Shown here in pieces: positions 1 through 8,159 of a DNA stretch of 64,000 bases. Under the pieces are notes generated by a model that was not told where the DNA came from, did not search any database, and saw only the letters and a list, made by a program, of their open reading frames with translations. Position 1 is the first letter of the stretch, and every line of letters begins with the position of its first letter. The DNA is from Ponticaulis sp. (GTDB lineage Bacteria; Pseudomonadota; Alphaproteobacteria; Caulobacterales; Hyphomonadaceae): positions 1-64,000 of the forward strand of contig PBNO01000015.1 of the NCBI GenBank assembly GCA_002723155.1. The letters are read 5' to 3'. Position numbers and translations under genes: made by a program.

Positions 1-224
1 AACCATCTTGCCCGCGGCGTTCATACCGCCTTACTGTGACGAGGTAGCGGCATGAACGCCGCTACGTGGAAACCGCCGGACTAACATTACCGGTGGACCA
101 CCCCTGTGGGGCAGAGCACCCCTAAGTCTTACGCAAGGGATCGAAGCCGAATGGCCGAGACAGAAACACGCTGGCTCGGTTCACGAGAGCCCGGTCGATT
201 GATGCGGTGAACATAGAATCCTCA
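1..224. other. Non-coding left edge with overlapping hairpins
   Basis: I see no gene here. Two inverted repeats share one arm. The first has 11-base arms at 14-24 and 52-62. The second has 8-base arms at 44-51 and 58-65 around a 6-base loop. They are mutually exclusive structures, and they lie about 160 bases downstream of the gajB stop on the minus strand, so they could end the defence transcript. There is no clear T-run on either side, so a terminator role is only a guess. The rest, 66-224, shows nothing I recognise. Confidence 0.4.
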
Positions 225-2081
225 TTAAGGACTGAGAAATTTAACGCCCGCATCTTGAAGGTTTTTTATAAAGGTCCCGACATTATTGAAACCTCGAGAA
301 TCTTTTGTGAACGAAAATCTTATCTTTTCTCGAGCTCTTGATAGGGCGACAAAAAATACGTTCACATCGTCTTCATTGCCCCAAAAAGAGTCATCGTTGA
401 ATTCCAAGAATATGACCGTGTGGTATTCCAATCCCTTGCTCTTATGGATCGTCATCAGGCGAACGCTGTCATTCCCTTCCATGTTAGAAATACAATTCTC
501 CCATGTAGAACTTTCGTTCGTGCACTCTCGTATAAACTCTTTGAAACCTGCAACAGCGTCCATGAATCGGTCACCGCCACTGTATTCTCTGTAGGCTCGC
601 AAAAATTCATTGGCCGTGATTTTCGTTAGAACTCTATCGACTAGTTCGTCCATAGAGATTTCATTTGGTCCGCGACTTCCAATAAAAGAACCAATGTCTT
701 CGACCAAATTTCTTACAATGACTAGTGAATCACTATGTCCACGATCAGTGTTGATATCGATTCCTCTGACGTCAGCAACTATATCCCTACAAACTTGGAA
801 AGGACTACCTACTCGCACATTGGTCGCAAGTTTCAAAACGGCGATGAGAAACTCGTAAATTCGTTCCTTCACAAGATCTTGAATGGCTATTCCGCCAACT
901 GCTCTGGCTTCATTCCGTATCTTAATCTCTTTATTTTGAAAGGCATCACGAATCCGTTTTTCAACGTCGTCGACCCTTATTCTTGCCAACACAACGATGT
1001 CAGACGGGTTTAGATTATCGTTCTGCGCCAACTCATTATGTATAAATTCAGCTAAGTGAAGGCCTTCATCGTTTCTTGTATTAAATACCCAGCCTTCAAT
1101 TGCATTTTCATGTACGGGATCGTCTATTCGAGCCGCTTCAGTTTCAACGTAGTCGTTGTCAAATGTTCTGGCCAAAGAGTTGATCAGGCCCACAATAGCT
1201 TTATTCGACCTGAAATTGAAGAGTAGGCGATTGCTCTCCGCGTTAAAATCTTGTTCGAAGCGATTAAAAATATCCGCCTTAGCGCCAGCCCATCGCATGA
1301 TGGCTTGGTTCGAGTCTCCAACGGCAGTCATGACGGCCTTTGAGTTTACGAACGCGGCTTTGACCAAAGCATATTGTTGATCGGTGACATCTTGAAACTC
1401 ATCGAGGAACACATGCGAATATGTATTTTGCAATGCAGATTTGATCGTTTCTTCACGTCTAATTATCCAAGCAGCAAGCAACATTATCATATCAAATGTA
1501 ATATTCGACCGTGTGACACTTAAATTGTGCTTCCACCATAAGCCCCGTATTTTTTCTTCGTCGGTAGTCGCATTTTCAAGCGGTGTTTCTGGTATCTGCT
1601 CATGAACAATTTTCGCCATTTGAGCGTTGTTAAAATTGCGAATAGTCGGAACCTCTCCGCTGTACGCCATTCCGAAATCTTCCCAAATATCTCGATTGGG
1701 AAACATGACCCGATAATCACTCGACGGTTGAAGATGTGCCGGCAAGGCTTCACGAAACTGGTCGACAATTCTTTTTGCAAAAGCATGGAGCGTTAAAGAT
1801 TCAAAGCGTCCTGCAAACTCTAGTGAGCACCTTTGTTCTACTCGCTTTTGTAGATTTCGGGCGGCATCGACCTTGAACGAAATTGCGAGGATTCTCTTTG
1901 GGAAGGGACAGACGCCGGTAGCTAAAAGATACGTAGCTCTTTGAGCCAACAGTTCGGTTTTTCCTGCTCCTGGTCCAGCTAAGATGGACGCAGAGGCATT
2001 TGCTGTCGCTACTTCCAGAGCTTTCCCCTCCAAGTTAATTCCGGGGGAAGGCAGCCAATCTTCAGGTTTCACTATAGTCAT
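225..2081 (-). CDS. gajB: UvrD/Rep-family helicase, GajB-like (Gabija)
   Basis: This is a superfamily 1 DNA helicase of 618 residues. Walker A is at residues 35-43 (AGPGAGKTE), the Walker B box DEFQD at 227-231, and the late helicase motif beginning TIHKSKGLEY lies in the last fifth. In Gabija systems GajB pairs with an OLD-type nuclease (GajA) and activates it on DNA. The gene upstream here is exactly such a nuclease, and the two overlap in an ATGA (stop of gajA, start of gajB), implying translational coupling. The protein is longer than the Bacillus GajB of about 494 residues. The DNA is AT-rich: one 60-base sample at 301-360 has 22 G/C, against 38 of 60 in the helicase gene further upstream. 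The helicase assignment is secure; the Gabija label comes from the pairing. The symbol is by analogy. Confidence 0.85.
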   Translation of the reverse strand: MTIVKPEDWLPSPGINLEGKALEVATANASASILAGPGAGKTELLAQRATYLLATGVCPFPKRILAISFKVDAARNLQKRVEQRCSLEFAGRFESLTLHAFAKRIVDQFREALPAHLQPSSDYRVMFPNRDIWEDFGMAYSGEVPTIRNFNNAQMAKIVHEQIPETPLENATTDEEKIRGLWWKHNLSVTRSNITFDMIMLLAAWIIRREETIKSALQNTYSHVFLDEFQDVTDQQYALVKAAFVNSKAVMTAVGDSNQAIMRWAGAKADIFNRFEQDFNAESNRLLFNFRSNKAIVGLINSLARTFDNDYVETEAARIDDPVHENAIEGWVFNTRNDEGLHLAEFIHNELAQNDNLNPSDIVVLARIRVDDVEKRIRDAFQNKEIKIRNEARAVGGIAIQDLVKERIYEFLIAVLKLATNVRVGSPFQVCRDIVADVRGIDINTDRGHSDSLVIVRNLVEDIGSFIGSRGPNEISMDELVDRVLTKITANEFLRAYREYSGGDRFMDAVAGFKEFIRECTNESSTWENCISNMEGNDSVRLMTIHKSKGLEYHTVIFLEFNDDSFWGNEDDVNVFFVALSRAREKIRFSFTKDSRGFNNVGTFIKNLQDAGVKFLSP

Positions 2082-4042
2082 ACTGCGCCACCATCCGGAT
2101 TGCGCGCAGCGCCAGCCAATAACTCTTTTGCTCGCTCCACGAGTGCCCTGAGAGGTTCGGGACAGTTATTTACAATGTCTTGGTCGGATAAGCTCCCTAA
2201 CGCATTATAGTGGGAGGCTGGTTTTGCTCGAGATTTGAAGAGGTTCTTATAGGCGTGCAATTCTTCATCGGCAAAAGGCTGACCTATTCGACTAAGTTCA
2301 TCATTTCCTAGTCCTTTCTCGCCAAAAACTGACACAGAAATTTTACCAATGTCATCTTTGGCGGGATCATAGCTTCTCGTAGGCCGATACGCAGAAGGAA
2401 ATGCCTTGACCATCATCATATCGAGATCAAGATATGTGGAATAGTAGATATCACACTGTCGAAGCCATTTGCACCAACCATCGACGGTAATTCCATCAAT
2501 TTGTTCGTTTGATGGGATTATCACTTTTGGATCCCGTGGAATACCGGCATCGACCAGCCAATTCACGGCATTCTCTACGCGCCCCATACCTCCACCGTGC
2601 CGTCCAAGGTCAAAATCCAGAAGCGTCAAACACGGTATTTTCAAGCCCGCTGCAAGTTTCCACAAATGCTGCGCGTGCCTGCCACCAATTGGGACGAATG
2701 CTATAAAAGATGGATCAAGAGGAACGCCTAGGGCTTGAGCAATTCGTGGAATTACAATTCTCTCGCTATCACCCTCACCAATGACAATCAGTCTAGCGAA
2801 GTAAATTTCGGGATTTGCCAGGATTGCTTGAGTAACAAATTTGTCTTCGTCCGAACCAGATTCTGGTAGAGGTATGTCGCGAATGTCTGAAACCAATGTT
2901 TGTCGGCAGTTTCTGACATACCTTACATTTCGCGGAGCTATGCGCGTTAATATGCTCGTAGAATGACTAGTAACAAAGGACTGGGCATCACCCTCTTTGT
3001 TGAGTTTTTCCAATAGCGAAATCAGTCGAGGTAAATAAAAGGGTGACAGGTGGTTTTCCGGTTCCTCCAAAGCAAAAATGGTTAGTGGAGGAGGCGAGAA
3101 GTCGAGGGTTTTGAAACCATCTAGTTCTCCAGGTGTGGCCGCCTGCATTTTCCAAATTAAGTTATGTAGTGTCGCCGAAAGTGCAAAGTACAGGAGCGAA
3201 ACCTGCCCTTCACTCAGCTCTTCAAGTTGTCTCTGCCCTCCACCGGGCGATTTCTCGAATCGTAAAGTGAGCTCCCGAATAAGCTGTTCGAATTCGGTGG
3301 CTACCACGCTCACGACTGGATCAGCGTCGTAGTGACCGTCATGGAGCGCGCCCCAAAAAGACTTCAGGTCATCTCTGACTGAACCAACTGCCTTTTCGGC
3401 ATTCAGACTGGACTCTAAATCCAGAGCGAATTTTCGAGACTTATCTTTTGTCGCTTGGTCCCAATCCGCTGAACGCTCAATTCGCTTCAATACGTTCTTC
3501 AACGCATGTCGTGTTACACCAAGCGAATCGCGGTGCGCAGGAATGTACACAAGTTCTGCAAATTGAGTGGCGCGCCCTCTGAGAGGTATTTTGCGCTCAT
3601 CATCAGGCCCGAATGGTACATCATCAAGAGTCCTGATCGTATAGATTTTTACGTCAATATCATCTTCAAAGGACTCGGAGCGCTTATAGAGGCATTCAAG
3701 GGCTATTCGCACTTTGAGAGAACGGTCTTTTGCATTAAAAAATATGTCGTTGAAAACGTGTGGTATCGCATCGGCGTTTTTGAAACCAAACACGACATCG
3801 ATCACGACTTCTCGTTCGTCAATACTTTGGCTGTCTTCGCCATGGCCGAAATGTACATCTGCTTTCTGTATTCGACGCTCATTGGCTATGGGGGAGAACA
3901 ACCTTTTTAGCGCCTCTAGAATAGCCGATTTTCCCGCACCATTGTCTCCGACTAGGCCCATGAGACCAGGATTAATAGTCGTTTTTGCAGGCTGATTTCC
4001 GAAACATTTGAAGTTTCTGATCGAGAGAGATTCGATATGCAC
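2078..4042 (-). CDS. gajA: OLD-family ATPase-TOPRIM nuclease, GajA-like (Gabija)
   Basis: The N-terminal ABC/SMC-like ATPase has Walker A at residues 32-39 (GDNGAGKS), signature LSEGQ at 276-280 and Walker B TIFALEEPE at 321-329. A TOPRIM nuclease domain follows, with the acidic cluster GEGDSE at 422-427 and DFD at 476-478. This is the class 2 OLD architecture, 654 residues. With the adjacent UvrD-like helicase it forms a Gabija-like pair, which degrades or nicks foreign DNA when nucleotide pools fall. The start is GTG at 4042. It is preceded by GGAGGT eight bases upstream and overlaps the upstream stop by one base (TAGTG), so the gene is coupled to the GIY-YIG gene. AT-rich composition is shared with gajB but not with the upstream operon genes, suggesting gajAB joined the operon separately. 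Confidence 0.87.
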   Translation of the reverse strand: MHIESLSIRNFKCFGNQPAKTTINPGLMGLVGDNGAGKSAILEALKRLFSPIANERRIQKADVHFGHGEDSQSIDEREVVIDVVFGFKNADAIPHVFNDIFFNAKDRSLKVRIALECLYKRSESFEDDIDVKIYTIRTLDDVPFGPDDERKIPLRGRATQFAELVYIPAHRDSLGVTRHALKNVLKRIERSADWDQATKDKSRKFALDLESSLNAEKAVGSVRDDLKSFWGALHDGHYDADPVVSVVATEFEQLIRELTLRFEKSPGGGQRQLEELSEGQVSLLYFALSATLHNLIWKMQAATPGELDGFKTLDFSPPPLTIFALEEPENHLSPFYLPRLISLLEKLNKEGDAQSFVTSHSTSILTRIAPRNVRYVRNCRQTLVSDIRDIPLPESGSDEDKFVTQAILANPEIYFARLIVIGEGDSERIVIPRIAQALGVPLDPSFIAFVPIGGRHAQHLWKLAAGLKIPCLTLLDFDLGRHGGGMGRVENAVNWLVDAGIPRDPKVIIPSNEQIDGITVDGWCKWLRQCDIYYSTYLDLDMMMVKAFPSAYRPTRSYDPAKDDIGKISVSVFGEKGLGNDELSRIGQPFADEELHAYKNLFKSRAKPASHYNALGSLSDQDIVNNCPEPLRALVERAKELLAGAARNPDGGAV

Positions 4043-5238
4043 TAGCTGACCTCCAATAAAGAGGCGCTCTCAGGGTCATATTTGCACCCCGATATCGTGC
4101 CATCTTTGATCTTCTCGATGGCCTCATCGATGACAAATAACGGAACAAGAAACCACTCGCGTGGCGTGAACGGGTGCCCAAACCGGTCTTTGATTTCGAT
4201 ATTCAGACGAGCGGGCTCAAACACGCGATGTATGATGTTTTCGAGCTTGGTCCGACTGATGTTGAACAACTGATAGGTCGCGACCACCTCGACGCCGGAA
4301 AGTAGATAAGTCGCTTCCTTCTCGGCATTCGCTATGCGCTTCTCTACGCTGCCGCCCGTCACACCGATTTTGTGAACGATGTCGCGATTAGCTGCGACCA
4401 TGGGGTGCTCTGACTTGCTTCTGAGGACATAGACTGTACCTGAGGCCAAGTCTTCATCGTCCTTCTCGCTCGAAAAGAGCGGACCTGCCTTGGGATCAGA
4501 AATCCGCCGGCTGGTATCATCTTTGTAGAGCGCGCGCTGCATTGAGCGTAAGAGTAGATCGCTTTCCGTACCGTTGGAATAGATGACGCGCATACGCGCA
4601 TCCGACTGACCGTTCGGCGCTTTGAACGTCTCACCAACTTCAGCCACATAGGCAACCTGTCCGCCCAGGATGAAGAATTCACCTTTGCGAATATCGGTTT
4701 TGAGAAAGCCTGCGTCCTTTCTGATCTGACGCGTGATGCGTGCTCCGGAATCAAGGTCGGCCTGAACAGACTTGAACAATGGCTTGAACTTCTCGAAATC
4801 CTCGCATTTCTCTCTCTGTGCAATCTCGTCTGCGGCCTGGCGTTCTGCTGTCGAACGCACATGCTTCAGCTCTGTGATGTCGCTACCGCCCGTGAAGTCC
4901 TTCAGGTCATCTGCCAGCGCATCCAGATCGATTTTGCCTTTGTCCTCGGATGCGGTGATTACGTCGCCAGCAAGAAGTCCCTGTCGGTCCAGCGGCGTGA
5001 GCAGCTCGCGACATTCCGATAGCTCCCGCAAACGGCGCAGACGGACGGCATAAAGGCGCTCGAAGATATCAAGGTCTTCGCCCTGCCTCGGTGCATGGCC
5101 ATGCTCGTCAACAAATCGCTGAATCTCCTCAAAGCCCGCAATAATGCGCTCTTCCTTTGGCGAGCGCGCGACCTTCTTCTCTTGCGGCGCAAAATAGGCA
5201 AGGTCGGCGGCGAGTTGATCGAGGTCAGTTTTGCTCAT
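4042..5238 (-). CDS. GIY-YIG nuclease family protein (T5orf172/MUG113-like)
   Basis: This predicted 398-residue protein has a C-terminal GIY-YIG-type domain. VYVLRS stands for the GIY strand and HKIGVTGG for the YIG strand. These are followed by EKRI with the catalytic-type arginine, the glutamate in KLENIIHRVF, and PREWF near the end, as in the T5orf172/MUG113 branch. The N-terminal half is helical and charged, with no domain I can name. The reading frame is open to 5424, but ATG at 5238 has GGAGGG just upstream and gives a 14-base overlap with the helicase stop, so I chose it. Sitting between a DEAH helicase and GajA, it is the best candidate for the DNA-cutting subunit of the methyltransferase-helicase part of this operon. 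That role is inferred from context. Confidence 0.8.
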   Translation of the reverse strand: MSKTDLDQLAADLAYFAPQEKKVARSPKEERIIAGFEEIQRFVDEHGHAPRQGEDLDIFERLYAVRLRRLRELSECRELLTPLDRQGLLAGDVITASEDKGKIDLDALADDLKDFTGGSDITELKHVRSTAERQAADEIAQREKCEDFEKFKPLFKSVQADLDSGARITRQIRKDAGFLKTDIRKGEFFILGGQVAYVAEVGETFKAPNGQSDARMRVIYSNGTESDLLLRSMQRALYKDDTSRRISDPKAGPLFSSEKDDEDLASGTVYVLRSKSEHPMVAANRDIVHKIGVTGGSVEKRIANAEKEATYLLSGVEVVATYQLFNISRTKLENIIHRVFEPARLNIEIKDRFGHPFTPREWFLVPLFVIDEAIEKIKDGTISGCKYDPESASLLEVS

Positions 5239-7285
5239 ATCGACCCTCCGCGCGATATCGCATAAACGCCGCAGCACCCTCGGCCAGCAAACGCTCCCAG
5301 CCGTCCTGTGACGTCGCTGAAGGTGGCCGTCCACGATCTCTGGTAAAGTCGCGAGCCTTGACCGCGTAATCGATAGCTTCGTCCGGTGCGATCTTGGTTC
5401 GCTTCGCTGAAATAACAGCGGCAACCTGTTTCAGGCTTTCCTCGCTCATGGTTTTCGCGAGGATTGCGTAGGCTTCGCCGAACGGATTGATATGATCGAT
5501 CAGGTCGATATCCAGCTCGCGGACATCCATCGCAAACTTGCGCACGCCGTCAACAAGAGCCGTATTCCCCTTGATCTCATCACCAGAACTGGAAAGCGCT
5601 GCCTCTTTGGCCTTCTGAGTGATATTCAGGGCCGCGATTGCATGCTGGCGAACAGACTCCCGATCTTCGTCATCCAGCTCGGGATAGCGCTCCTTAATGA
5701 TTTTACCGAGGCGTATCTGCGTTAGTTCTTCAGGGACTAACTCCTCATCGAACAGTCCGCGCTCAATGGAGGTTTTGTCCTGCACAAAGGCTGTAATGAC
5801 CTCGTTCAGGTCTTCCTGACAAATGCGCTTGGCCTCTTTGCTCTTCGGTTCGACCAGTCCTTCAATTTCAATCTGGAACTGGCCAGTGTCTTCGTTGAAC
5901 CCGACATTGCACTTCTTGGGATCGTACCCGCCTTCACCATAGTCGAAGTCAGGTGCAGCTTCGTTGTTCGGTTTCTTCGGGACGAAATTGAATTTCGGCG
6001 CCAGCACCTGCTCCATAAGCAAGCTCGCGGCAATCGCCTTGAGCGTGTCATTCACGGCCTCTCTCACCAGATCGTCTGCTGCATCCGGCTGTGCGATCAG
6101 ATTGGTGAAGCGTGCGCTGGTTTTGCCTTCCGCGTCGCGCGTCGCCCGCCCTATAATCTGAACAATCTCCGTCAGACTTGAGCGATATCCGACCGTCAGA
6201 GCGTGTTCACACCAGATCCAGTCAAAGCCTTCCTTGGCCATGCCCAAGGCGATGATGATATCGACATGGTCGCGATTATTCTTCTGCGCTGGGTCTTTCA
6301 GGGCCCGCGCGACCTTCTCGCGCTTCAGGCTCTCGTCATCGACCAGGTCAGCAATCTTCAGAATTTTCCCGTCAGCGCGCTCGACCAGATGAAAGCCTGT
6401 CTCATCGTCAACGCCCTTCCACGTACCGAGCACGTCCATGATGTGCTCAACCTCTTTGTGCTTCTGTTTGGTACTCTCACGCGAGTTCACATTCGGGATA
6501 TGGATGATGGTTTTCTCATCGGAGTTCAGAACGTCCAGAATGTCGTCAACATAGCTGTCAGTGTAGAAGAAATAGCCGATATGGAGCTGCTTCAGCCAGC
6601 GATAGCCATTGAGTTGCTGATAATAGGTATAGGTGACCGTCTCGAACTTCGATTCATCCTGAGGCGAGAGCACGGGCTCAGCGTCACCCCTGAAATAGGA
6701 GCCTGTCATAGCTACGATATGGACTTTGTCGCGGGTGATGAACTCGCCCAGATGCTGGCCGAGTTTGTTGTCTGGATTGGCTGAGACGTGATGGAATTCA
6801 TCAACGGCAATGAGACGATCATCGAAGGCCTCAATACCGAATTTGTCTACCGCGAAACGGAAAGTCGCATGGGTGCAGACCAGAACTTTGTCGTCACTCT
6901 CAAGAAAGCTGCCAACCGAGTTAACCTTGCCGCCATCCTCGCCAGGCGCATTGCAGAGGTTCCAGTTCGGTTTGACCTCCCAGTCAGCCCAGAAACCATA
7001 TTTCGCCAGCGGTTCATTGTTAAAGCTCGAACCGATGGACTTTTCAGGCACGACAATAATGGCTTGTTTTACACCCTGATTGTGCAGCTTATCGAGCGCC
7101 ACAAACATCAGTGCGCGGCTCTTACCAGAGGCTGGCGGCGACTTAATCAGAAGATATTGCTCGCCCCGTTTCTCATACGCTGCTTCCTGCATAGGGCGCA
7201 TGCCAAGTTCGTTCGACTTGGTTGAAGCGCCATTTTGCGCATAGCTGACGGAGACCGACGGTACAGTTTTCTTTGGTTCAGTCAT
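5225..7285 (-). CDS. DEAD/DEAH-box (SF2) helicase, restriction-type
   Basis: This is a 686-residue superfamily 2 helicase or translocase. Motif I, SPPASGKS, is at residues 49-56, the DEFH box at 162-165, motif III around TGS at 194-196, motif V near 346-356 (ALGMAKEGFDW) and motif VI QIIGRATRD at 376-384. Residues beyond 450 form a charged C-terminal region with no recognised domain. The motif set resembles Res subunits of restriction systems. Position between a DNA methyltransferase and a GIY-YIG nuclease fits a motor that drives cleavage of unmodified DNA. A G-rich Shine-Dalgarno (GGGGGA) lies eight bases before ATG 7285. The DNA is GC-rich compared with gajAB. Confidence 0.88.
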   Translation of the reverse strand: MTEPKKTVPSVSVSYAQNGASTKSNELGMRPMQEAAYEKRGEQYLLIKSPPASGKSRALMFVALDKLHNQGVKQAIIVVPEKSIGSSFNNEPLAKYGFWADWEVKPNWNLCNAPGEDGGKVNSVGSFLESDDKVLVCTHATFRFAVDKFGIEAFDDRLIAVDEFHHVSANPDNKLGQHLGEFITRDKVHIVAMTGSYFRGDAEPVLSPQDESKFETVTYTYYQQLNGYRWLKQLHIGYFFYTDSYVDDILDVLNSDEKTIIHIPNVNSRESTKQKHKEVEHIMDVLGTWKGVDDETGFHLVERADGKILKIADLVDDESLKREKVARALKDPAQKNNRDHVDIIIALGMAKEGFDWIWCEHALTVGYRSSLTEIVQIIGRATRDAEGKTSARFTNLIAQPDAADDLVREAVNDTLKAIAASLLMEQVLAPKFNFVPKKPNNEAAPDFDYGEGGYDPKKCNVGFNEDTGQFQIEIEGLVEPKSKEAKRICQEDLNEVITAFVQDKTSIERGLFDEELVPEELTQIRLGKIIKERYPELDDEDRESVRQHAIAALNITQKAKEAALSSSGDEIKGNTALVDGVRKFAMDVRELDIDLIDHINPFGEAYAILAKTMSEESLKQVAAVISAKRTKIAPDEAIDYAVKARDFTRDRGRPPSATSQDGWERLLAEGAAAFMRYRAEGRYEQN

Positions 7286-7328
7286 GTGTTTGGTCCCCCG
7301 CGATTATCGTTATATTTTGCATGGCTAT

Positions 7329-8159
7329 TCATCGCTCCCCCGCCACACTTGCCAATGCCGCTTTCAGCACCTGAAAGCAGACCTTTGCCGTGTGCTGATC
7401 TGGCGTAAAACCGGACATCAATTGCTGATACGGATGAATGTAATTTCGAAAGTCTCTGAGGCCGTGGCCGAATTTTTTAATATCCGGCTTGAGCAACCCT
7501 ATTTCGGACGACGTATCGATGAGCTGCGCCAAGCTCCAGTCGTGGAACCGGTGAACTGATCCATCCGCAGCTCTCGGGCTGCTGGATGCTTTGTTGAACC
7601 TCGCAGGTGCCTGTTGGGCCGCCCCCAGCAATACAGCCTCCAGAACACTTCCGCAGAGAAAGATAACCGAGAGGTGGGCACCGGCAGAGAGAGCAAGTTT
7701 CGCTTCATTCAGTCTATGCTCGATGATTGGCACAACATGCTGGTCGATGGGCAGTTTTGGAATATTTGGAAACGAGAACTCTTTGTCCAGGAAGTCCGTT
7801 TCCGTTTGAGCGGAAGATGGAGAAGCTGACTTTCCAAGAAGGCGCAAGACAATCGCTCGAGACTTCTCAAGTAGCGGCGCATCAAGCTCACGGTTATTTA
7901 GATCACAATCGGCCTCGTATGAGTCGATCATTTCATTGAGGACGGTTCCAACTTTCTTATCGTCTTCTTGCTCCCAGAACGCGCGCATCTTTTTGGCTTT
8001 AGATGTCCCGTAAGTCTGATATTTGGAGCCGTGAATCTGGATTCTGTGACGAGCAAAAAACTCGCCATACGTTGGATCGGAATAGTCGAGGACATATCCA
8101 GACCCCATTCCCAGGAGCTTCTCAAGGTAACGCTTCTCTATGTCGGTCAGACTACTCAT
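7329..8159 (-). CDS. AbiJ-N-like / HEPN-like protein, putative abortive-infection component
   Basis: This 276-residue protein starts with a segment matching the AbiJ N-terminal type: a LLGMGSGYVLDYS stretch at 15-27, then a SKAKKMRAFW helix around 53-62. The C-terminal half is helical and ends in LRDFRNYIH at residues 234-242. This carries the R-x(4-6)-H signature of HEPN ribonuclease folds (R235 and H242). HEPN proteins in defence loci usually cut RNA and cause dormancy. Its ATG overlaps the methyltransferase stop in an ATGA, so it is translated with that enzyme. A role as an RNase back-up that fires when modification or restriction fails is my inference. It could instead be a non-catalytic adaptor. 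Both domain calls are by eye. Confidence 0.65.
   Translation of the reverse strand: MSSLTDIEKRYLEKLLGMGSGYVLDYSDPTYGEFFARHRIQIHGSKYQTYGTSKAKKMRAFWEQEDDKKVGTVLNEMIDSYEADCDLNNRELDAPLLEKSRAIVLRLLGKSASPSSAQTETDFLDKEFSFPNIPKLPIDQHVVPIIEHRLNEAKLALSAGAHLSVIFLCGSVLEAVLLGAAQQAPARFNKASSSPRAADGSVHRFHDWSLAQLIDTSSEIGLLKPDIKKFGHGLRDFRNYIHPYQQLMSGFTPDQHTAKVCFQVLKAALASVAGER

Noticed and set aside
4042..5424. The longer 460-residue version of the GIY-YIG protein
   Set aside because: It would overlap the helicase gene by 200 bases; ATG 5238 has a good GGAGGG site and a short overlap.
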